Assembly (NCBI GenBank): GCA_948474755.1
Contig: CAOLHI010000493.1
Span: forward strand, 248,001-312,000
DNA from: Ctenosaura bakeri
Taxonomy: Eukaryota; Chordata; Lepidosauria; Squamata; Iguanidae
Length of the DNA stretch: 64,000 bases
Reading direction: 5' to 3'
Under the pieces are notes generated by a model, which was not told the DNA's origin, did no database searches, and was given only the letters and a program-made list of their open reading frames with translations. This document shows, one piece after another, positions 56,676-64,000 of the stretch. Position 1 is the stretch's first letter, and each line of letters starts with the position of its first letter. The translations under genes were made by a program, and so were the position numbers.

Positions 56676-57464
56676 CTCCTGCTTCCATCTTTCTGCCTCC
56701 TGCTGCCTCAGCAGGAAATCTTCCACCAGGGCCACCGCTTGGGCACAGGTCTCAGGTCCTGCTTCTCCGACCCAGCTCTGGATCTCTTCTGGCAAGATGG
56801 CCAAGAATTGTTCCAGGACAATCAGCTCCACAATTTGTTCCTTTGGGTTGAGCTCTGGCCTCAACCACTTGAGGCAGAGTTCCCGGAGCTGGGAGCAAAT
56901 CTCCCGGGGTCCCTCCGCCTCTTGGTAGCAGAACCACCGAAAGCGCTGCCGCCGCATCTCAGTGGTGAAGCCCTCTTCAGGAGGGATCTCTCCCTTCATG
57001 TCTCTGAAATCTGCCTTGTCTCCAGAATCTGTGCTTAGATTGCCCTTGAGGGAGCTCTCCCTCAGGCCTAACAGGACTCCACTTGCCACTTCCTGCGTGG
57101 ATCCATGGTAAACACCGTCCGACGTTTCGGAGGGAACCGGGAGAGGGGTCCTCGAGAGCTGTGGGTTGCTCCACCCCGAATACGGAGACTGTACACTCTT
57201 CAGGAAGTCTTGCCACTGCATCTCCCAGCACTGAGACAACAAGCCACTGTTCAGCTCCCTTTCGGCATGCTTTGCCACCGCCCAGCTCAGGCGTTCTCTG
57301 ATCACTCCAGCTTGGGCAGGGTGAGGAGTCTTTCTGGATTGTTTCAAACTTTCCAGCAGCACAGGACCTCCAGTCTCCTGTTCTTCAATTTTCACTCCCT
57401 TCTCTGCTCCAAACTCGTACTGGTGGCAAGCCAAAAAGCCCAATTCCCGTCCTTCGGCAGCCAT
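56676..57464 (-). CDS. Gene B exon: SCAN domain exon (N-terminal part)
   Basis: Encodes residues 1-263 from ATG 57464 ([10 protein letters not shown]) to GAG|GTGAGG, phase 0. Residues 77-102 repeat the pre-SCAN motif of Gene A ([20 protein letters not shown]). SCAN spans about 171-255: [19 protein letters not shown], then [20 protein letters not shown], then [22 protein letters not shown] at 24-30 is a SUMO-type motif. A possible acceptor (GTCATGGATGCAG) lies about 60 bp upstream of the start. With the exons at 55545 and 45502 it forms a continuous 1009-codon frame, and the protein should dimerise with itself or with Gene A through SCAN. Confidence 0.92.
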
Positions 57465-57731
57465 TCTGTCCTCTGGCTCAGCTCAACCAACTCATCTTCT
57501 TATCGTGATTCCTGTCTCTTTCTGCATCCATGACAGAAACACTCCAGACTTTGGATAGTTTCAGGAGACTGTCTTGATGGAGAAGGTGATGTTTCTGAGC
57601 CTCTTGGTTATATGGAAGCTGACAGCAAGGCACCATTCACATAACATGCATCCTTCAGAGAGATACAGAGATACACAAGTGAAATATGCATTTAAAAAAA
57701 AGAGGTCCTCATACGTTCCACTTCTAAAACT

Positions 57732-58115
57732 ACAGTCAGTCCTCCACATTTGTGGGTTCACTTTCGCAGAGTTGATTATTCATAGATTATTTGCTGTCAC
57801 CTCTGCTGCCTCCTGGTGCCATTTTTAATAGGGACTGCAAGTCCCATGAGACTGAGAAACTGTGAACAAGGCTAAGTCCCTAATAAAAATGGTGTGGGGC
57901 AGCAGTGGAGGGGCAGTAAGCCCCACCAGCCCCCCACTTTTGCCTTGTGAAGGAACCCTGATGCCTCAAAGGGGAATCCACGGTGGGTTCAATGTGATGA
58001 TCATACTTTTTTGTGTGTTAAATATGGTTTGGGAAGTCCCAGAGCTATTCATGTTTTTTTCATTTTCACAGGAGTCCTGTGCTCCTAACCCTAGCAAATG
58101 TGGAAGAATGGCTGT
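57732..58115. mobile_element. TIR DNA transposon (Tigger-like ends)
   Basis: Starts CAGTCAGTCCTCCACATTTG and ends AAATGTGGAAGAATGGCTG, the complement of the start; TA-type flanks. The most complete copy of the family also at 28305 and 36267. Confidence 0.72.
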
Positions 58116-58231
58116 ATTTTCATTTAAAACCAACCAATCCATCTGGAATCAGGGCTAGTCCAGTATTATTTGTTGCCTGAGGTAAAGAACATGATCTCCT
58201 CAACGCAACCCATCCATTATTCTACTAGAAT

Positions 58232-58550
58232 ACAGTCAGCCTTCCATATCCACACATTCTGGATCCATGGATCCAATCAACCACAGCCCAAAAATATTTG
58301 GAAAAAAATCCAAAATGCAAATCTTGATTTTGCACACAGCAAGTACTATGCTGATGTGTAGGCATACTCTGCTGTAGCCTCTCACCATTTTGCAAATCTT
58401 TAGACACTCCTTTGAGTTGTTCAGTATTTTATACAAGGGACATCATTTTACTATCCCACTGTACACAATGGGATTTGAGCATTCACAGGTTTTGGTATCC
58501 ATAGGGGCTCTGAACCCCCAGTGGACACCCAAAAGCCCACTTTAATTACT
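58232..58550. mobile_element. Tigger-like element, second family
   Basis: CAGTCAGCCTTCCATATCC, GGATCCAATCAACCACAG and AAAATATTTGG are features of pogo/Tigger termini, and TTTTGGTATCCATAGGGG appears near the other end. TA precedes it. From 58551 to 59035 nothing clear. Confidence 0.6.
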
Positions 58551-59035
58551 GTAAGGAAAACACACTTTGTAAAATAATGTAAAATGGTGTAAAAGAACTT
58601 TTGACCCTCAAGATGTTGTGGATGACAGATCCCACATTCTCTTCCAATTGACATGTTGACTGGGGCTCATGGGAGTTGAAGTACAAATTTAGTCCACTCT
58701 CTCATACACATTCACCTTCTTTTGCTTCTGGCTTCAGTTAGTGTACTTGCCTGGGACAAAAACAAAGAGAAAAAGCCCTTGCTTGGAAAACTTAGGGGAT
58801 TTGAACTACAACTCCCAGAATCCTCCAGACAGCATGGGCATTGGCAAGTTTTACAAATTCAGCCCACGTATAGTCAAGCCCTTGGCAGGTTAACTGATAG
58901 ATGGTAAGGGCAAAACAATGAAATCTCATTCCATCGTTAATTAGCTTTAAATAATCAGATATATAAATAAATAAAATGGTATAATGAAATACATAGCAGC
59001 CAGGTGACACTTGGCTTGACCACAGTACATGTGAA

Positions 59036-59335
59036 AGGGATCTAGGAGTCTTTGTAGACCACAAGCTGAACATGAGTCAGCAGTGTGATGCGGCAGCTAA
59101 AAAAGCCAATATGATTCTGGGCTGCATAGTGTCTAGGTCAAGAGAAGTGATAGTACCACTCTATTCTGCTTTGGTCAGACCCCACCTGGAACACTGTGTC
59201 CAGTTCTGGGCACCATAGTTCAAGAAGGATATTGACAAACTGGAAGGCAGAAGAGGGTGACCAAAATGGTCAAAGACCTGGAATACATGCCCTTAGGGAG
59301 CTGACCATGTTTAGCCTGCAGAAGACAAGGTTAAG
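59036..59335 (+). mobile_element. CR1 LINE fragment
   Basis: GATCTAGGAGTCTTTGTAGA through CACCTGGAACACTGTGTCCA matches the reverse-transcriptase part of the copy at 59962-60718; it stops where a TIR transposon begins. Confidence 0.78.
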
Positions 59336-59498
59336 ATTTCAATAATAGTGTACATGTGACCCCCACATTTGCTAGGATTAGGGGCACAGGACCTTCGCAA
59401 AAGTGGAAAAATCACAAACCTCAATGTGTGCGCAAGTTTGTGGGAAGGGGCTGAGGCATGGTGGGAAGAACAGGCACCCAGGGTCCAAAACAGGTCAG

Positions 59499-59678
59499 GG
59501 GGCATTTCCACACTAGCCTGTTATAGTGGATAATTCCACTTTGAACGTCCTCTGGAATCCTGGGGTTTGCAGTTTAGGGAGGGGCTGGCCCACCCCTCCC
59601 TAAACTGCATACCCCAGGATTCCATAGGATGTTGAAAGTGGAATCATCACGCTATAACAGGCTAGTGCGGAAATGGCC
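59499..59678. mobile_element. Palindromic MITE, copy 15
   Basis: GGGCATTTCCACACTAGCC to GGCTAGTGCGGAAATGGCC; CTCCCTAAACTGC arms are nearly perfect. Confidence 0.82.
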
Positions 59679-59961
59679 AGGGAAAGGGTGGCCCTACACT
59701 TCCTCTCTCTTGCCCATCTCCTTCCTTGGGTGTGTATGTGGGGGCACCGGGAGAGGGTTTGTGGTGCTGAGAAATCAGACTGTGAGCCATCTTTGGTGGC
59801 CAGGCTGTGGCTGGTGGAGAAGGAGAGGTGGATTTTTATAAGGCTGCGTGGTCTGATCAGTGCTGCTCAGGGGGAAGGTTCCCCCAGAAAAGAAGTGCTT
59901 GAGGTGAGGGTGGTGGCTGGGGTTGAAGAAACTTACAAATAATCAAATCCATTAAAGTTAA

Positions 59962-60718
59962 GGTCCTACACTTGGGTAGAAAAAATGGAATACAGAAATA
60001 GAGGATGGGGGACATGTGGCTGGATAGCAGTACGTGTGAAATGGATCTGGGAGTCTTAATAGACCACAAACTGAACCTGAGTCAGCAGTGTGATGCGGCA
60101 GCCAAGAAAGCCAATGCAATTCTCGGCTGCATCAACAGGAGTATGGTGCCTAGATCGAGGGAGGTACTGGTACCACTCTACTCTGCTTTGGTTAGACCCC
60201 ATCTTGAATACTGTGTCCCGTTCTGGGCACCCCAATTCAAGAAGGACATGGTCAACCTAGAGCAAGTCCAGAGGAGGGCGACCAAAATGGTGAGGGGCCT
60301 GGAAGCCATGCCCTATGAGGATAGACTTAGAGAGCTGTGTATGTTTAGTCTGCAGAAGAGAAGGTTAAGAGGGGACATGATAGCCATGTTTAAATATTTG
60401 AAGGGATGCCATGTAGAGGAGGCAGTGGGCTTGTTTTCCGCTGCTCCAGAGACCAGGACAAGGAGCAACGGATTCAAGCTGCAGGAAAGGAGATTCCACC
60501 TGAACCTCAGGAAGAACTTCCTGACATCCAGAGCTGTCCATCAGTGGAAGATGCTGCCTCAATGGAGTGTGGTGGAGTCTCCTTCTTTGGAGGTTTTTAA
60601 GCAGAGGCTTGATGGCCATCTGTTGGGAGTGCTTTGAGGGTGTTCCTGCATGGTAGGATGGGGGTTGGACTGGATGGCCCGTGTGGTCTCTTCCAACTCT
60701 ACATTTCTATGATTCTGT
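59962..60718 (+). mobile_element. CR1 LINE 3' end with 210-codon open frame
   Basis: The frame 60005-60637 encodes the CR1 reverse-transcriptase C-terminus ([20 protein letters not shown], then [20 protein letters not shown], then [16 protein letters not shown]). It ends at CTACATTTCTATGATTCT. It is 5'-truncated and cannot move by itself. This is the youngest-looking CR1 in the window. Confidence 0.9.
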
Positions 60719-61430
60719 TAAACCCACAAATTTGGAAGGTCAACTGTAATATGATTACTCCTAGAGGTTCCACTAACCAATCTGGCTGCCCATGTTTTGT
60801 GCTAATTTGAACCAAGTTTCCTAACTTGGCACAGAATTAGTCCACCCAGCATGTAGGCTTCCATCTTTAGATCCCCCTGCTCCAGGAAGGGATGCAGCTG
60901 GCAAAACAGCTGAATCTGATAGTAAGAACTTGGGAGATCCAGGTTCAAGATTTCCCACTGAGCCATGAAGCTGATCAGAAGAACTTGGGAATCTCACAAC
61001 TGTTCAGTCTGACCTGCTTCTTAAGGATGTTGTTGCCATGAGAATAAAAGGGGTGGGGGAAGGAGGAGGAGCATCACATCATTTGCCTGAACCCCATTGA
61101 AGGACATGAGAAAGAAAGGCAATTAAAATTTTTAAAAATCAATCCTCTTTGCCCCCATCCAAGCTGGCTGAGGATGATGGAGCTGTAGTTGAAGACATCT
61201 AGAGGGCACCACAGTGGGGATGGCATCGGCAGTACAGACGTGCACGGACCCATGGCATCTGATTCAGCATAAAGCAACTTCCTCTATGGCTAGTCCTTTG
61301 GGGAAGTGTTATAACTCAGCAGTAAAACAGTTGCTTTGGACAGGCAGAAACGTCTCAGCTTCATTTCCCAGAATGCCACTGAAATCCCAGAATGCATCTC
61401 TTTGTCAGACCAGGCAATAGCATGCTAGAT

Positions 61431-61735
61431 CAGAGCTTTCCAAACTGTGTGTCACAACACATTAGTGTGTTGGCTGCATTGTGTAGGTGTGTTGCACGAA
61501 CATGACGGGTTGAGAGACTGCCTCTCCCACTGCCACAGTGGGGCAGGCCTGGGTGGAGGGGCTGTCCCTGCTGCTGCCCCAGGCCAAGAAAGACCCTAGC
61601 AAGGGTGGTGGCAGTGGACGAGGTCCAGGTGGAGGGGCTGCCTCCACTTACTGAATTACTTAGTGAATTACTGTGTTGTGAAATGATGCAAATCTAAAAA
61701 GTGTGTCACCAACATGAAAAGTTTGGAAAGCTCTG
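61431..61735. mobile_element. Short hAT element
   Basis: CAGAGCTTTCCAAACTGTG to TTTGGAAAGCTCTG, inverted ends, with TGCTAGAT and AGCTAGAT flanks (7 of 8 identical). 60750-61430 upstream shows no gene. Confidence 0.78.
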
Positions 61736-61746
61736 AGCTAGATGGA

Positions 61747-62115
61747 CCTGTCTCCAGAAGAGAGGTTAAGAGGGGACATGATAGCCATGTTTAAATATTT
61801 GAAGGGATGCCATATAGAGGAGAGAGTGGGCTTGCTTTCTGCTGCTCCAGAGACCAGGACAAGGAGCAATGAATTCAAGCTGCAGGAAAGGAGATTCCAC
61901 CTGAACCTCAGGAAGAACTTCCTGACGGTCAGGGCTGTCCAGCAGTGGAATCTGCTGCCTCGGAGTGTAGTGGAGTCTCCTTCTTTGGAGGTTTTTAAGC
62001 AGAGGCTTGATGGCCATCTGTCGGGAGTGCTTTGAGGGTGTTCCTGCATGGCAGGGGGTTGGACTGGATGGCCCCTGGGGTCTCTTCCAACTCTACAGTT
62101 CTATGATTCTATGAC
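61747..62115 (+). mobile_element. CR1 LINE 3' end, short open copy
   Basis: Very close to 60352-60718 ([35 protein letters not shown]) and ends CAGTTCTATGATTCTATG. Starts immediately after the hAT duplication. Confidence 0.85.
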
Positions 62116-62671
62116 CCACGCTGGCGTCAATCCAAGCAGCACTCAATATTTAAGTAGAGTCAAAGGCAGCCAATCAGGGCCAGCTCTACCATTAGGGAGA
62201 AAAGGTCAGGGAAAGGGTGGCCCATGGCTGTGTGTAGCCCCATCTCTTTTTCTGTGGCCAGCCAAGCCTCCCTGCCATGAACCCAGAATCCATTTTCTTC
62301 AAATACAGCATTTTGAAAAATTTGATAGAGTGAGGCAACTGCCTCAAGGATCAGATCCAGAGTGTCACGAAAGGCCAGCGGATTGTTAAATTTATTCACC
62401 ACGCCCTCAGCCATACACATTTGCAAGAGGGGGTTTGAGCTGTGGTCACAGCATAACAGAGGCTGAAGATCTCAGTTCTGCCAAAATCCTCTCTTTTGGA
62501 GAAGCAGCAGGAAGTAACTTCTGTTTTCCGCACATAAAGAAGTTCCCTAGTTTGAACCACTGGGTGCCCAAGCAGAACTGAGGAAAACCCCTGCATCCGA
62601 AACCCCAGAAACTCACTGCCAGTCCATGAAGGTAGCTTTTATGTTGTTTTGCTTCCAGAACCAGGGAGAGA

Positions 62672-62850
62672 GGAAAAGGCAGTGTAGTACAGTGGTTTGG
62701 GCATTGGATTATGATCCTGGAAACCAGGGTTCAATTCCCTGCTAGGTCACTGGCTGATCTTGGGCATGTCACACACTCTCAGCCCAGAAAACCCCGTGAT
62801 ATGGTCACCATAAATCAGAAACGATTTGAAGGCACACAACAACAATGAGG
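62672..62850 (+). mobile_element. tRNA-derived SINE
   Basis: Head GTAGTACAGTGGTTTGGGCA, B-box-like GGTTCAATTCCC, L2-like tail and ACAACAACAA end; the central body is shortened. 62116-62671 and 62851-63240 are unassigned. Confidence 0.78.
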
Positions 62851-63239
62851 AAAGAGGTGGCTTTGGGAGGACTGGTGGGAGAGGCTTTATTTGCCCCTGC
62901 TTCAGAGGGCAAAAAGTCTTGGACCCAGTCTGGCAACTCACTCCTCTGACCCCACTGAAAGTGCGATCAGAGACATACACAACAGTTACAACAAGGAGGT
63001 ACCATGCAGAGTCCTCCCTTGAGAGTTTTGGGAGAAAGGTGGTATAACTAAAGAGAAGGAGAAGGGGAGAACATATGTATTAAGAGTTTTAGGGCACTAC
63101 GCCCCAAACTTCGGTTGTCCAGATGTTTTAGACATCAGCTCCCGGAACTCCTGACTGTTGGCTAAGCTGGCTGTGGTTTATAGGAGCTGGAAGTCCAAAA
63201 CATCTGGATGACCAAAGTTTGGGAATCCCTGGTTTAGCA

Positions 63240-63375
63240 AACTGGCTATATTTAGCTTGGAGAAAAGAATACTGAAAGGTGACACAATATCTGTCTCTAA
63301 ACATCTGAAGAGGTACGGTACCTATCATGCAAAAGATGAAGCCAGCTTGTTTTCCGCTGCTCCAGAATCTAGAAC
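63240..63375 (+). mobile_element. CR1 LINE fragment
   Basis: TATATTTAGCTTGGAGAAAA through TTGTTTTCCGCTGCTCCAGA, part of the CR1 3' region; it breaks at CAGTAGTTCTTAACC, which looks like a hAT terminus. Confidence 0.6.
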
Positions 63376-63714
63376 AGTAGTTCTTAACCTTTTCCTTTAC
63401 CACAGATCCCTTTAGATATCTTTTGTGGCTACAGACCACCAAAACTTAACTCAAAGCATTTTCTGGGTGCATGTGTGGTAGGAAGAAATGTCACAACCTT
63501 TCTCTCAGCCACTCAGTGTCATTCACCGTCATGTTCTCACTGCCTGCAGAAGTAGCAAGTGCTGAGTACATTGTTTGCTGTCAGTTTCCTAATTTTTGAA
63601 AGGTTTGAGATATTGCAATGAAACTTCATATAAATAATGTCTGTGACTGGCAAAAGACACTTGCTTTTTGAGATCAATCTACGACTGTCCATCCGTCTGC
63701 CTGTCTGTCTTTCG

Positions 63715-64000
63715 TTCTTTCAGACCACACCTGGAATACTGTGTCCAGTTCTGGACATCATGGTTAAGGAAGAGTACTGACCAACTGGAACATGTCCAGA
63801 GATGGACTATCAAAATGATAGAAAGCCTGGAAACCATGCCCGATGAGGAGAGGCTTAAGGAGCTGTGTATGTTTAGCCTGGAGAAGGTTAAAAAGCAAAA
63901 TGATGGCCATGTTTAAATATTTGAAGGGATGTCATTTGGAGGATGGAGCAAGCTGGTTTTCTGCTACTCTGTAGACTAGGACAAGGAGCAATGGCTTCAA
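63715..64000 (+). mobile_element. CR1 LINE 3' end, cut by window edge
   Basis: Frame reads [11 protein letters not shown] and later GLETMPDEERLKELCMFSL-like CR1 sequence; continues past the end of the window. Confidence 0.8.

Larger units (their letters stand above)
59345..60745. mobile_element. TIR transposon interrupted by a MITE and a CR1
   Basis: Left end near TGTGACCCCCACATTTGC, right end ACAAATTTGGAAGGTCAACTG. The interior is homologous to 6680-7245. The MITE (59499-59678) and the CR1 (59962-60718) each split it cleanly; the CR1 is bracketed by GTTA. Confidence 0.65.

Noticed and set aside
2173..59678. CRISPR-like array
   Set aside because: The repeated palindromes are irregularly spaced transposons in eukaryotic DNA, with no uniform spacers or cas genes.

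Overview
This looks like nuclear DNA from a squamate reptile, most likely a lizard. I infer this from C2H2 zinc-finger genes of the SCAN class with exon phases typical of amniotes, set in a dense and diverse transposon background: CR1 LINEs, an L1-type LINE tail, a Penelope-like fragment, tRNA-derived and 5S rRNA-derived SINEs, Helitrons, hAT elements (one with SPIN-like termini), solo LTRs and a very abundant palindromic MITE. There is no prokaryotic-style gene organisation.

Layout. 1-4.8 kb: a foldback, a CR1 split by a solo LTR, two palindromic MITEs, a SPIN-like hAT with GC-rich cargo, a SINE, a Penelope terminal foldback and a Helitron. 5.0-16.2 kb, plus strand (Gene P): a decaying SCAN zinc-finger gene with two SCAN exons that both keep a capsid-like N-terminal half, a KRAB-A-like linker exon and a 10-finger exon; it carries several stops and frameshifts, and its introns are full of nested elements. 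17-29 kb: repeats, including a hAT with perfect 8-bp target-site duplications and a Penelope endonuclease fragment. 29.2-37.8 kb, minus strand (Gene A): an intact SCAN zinc-finger gene whose three coding exons join in frame to 628 codons, with candidate 5' UTR exons leading back to a GC-rich, CpG-containing region near 37.6 kb. 38-45 kb: repeats, including a hAT carrying a solo LTR. 45.5-57.5 kb, minus strand (Gene B): a second intact SCAN zinc-finger gene of 1009 codons with a KRAB-A-like exon and 20 intact fingers; its 7.9-kb intron contains LINEs and an indel-ridden 1.3-kb tandem duplication. 57.7-64 kb: DNA transposons, CR1 copies and SINEs.

The three SCAN genes appear to be one small family. 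Each has the order SCAN exon (ends phase 0), short KRAB-A-like exon (ends phase 1 where visible), then one zinc-finger exon. By family knowledge they are nuclear DNA-binding regulators that dimerise through SCAN. A and B look functional; P is broken. None could be matched to a named orthologue, so gene symbols are empty. Repeat family names rest on visible termini, target-site duplications and encoded protein fragments, not on a database search.
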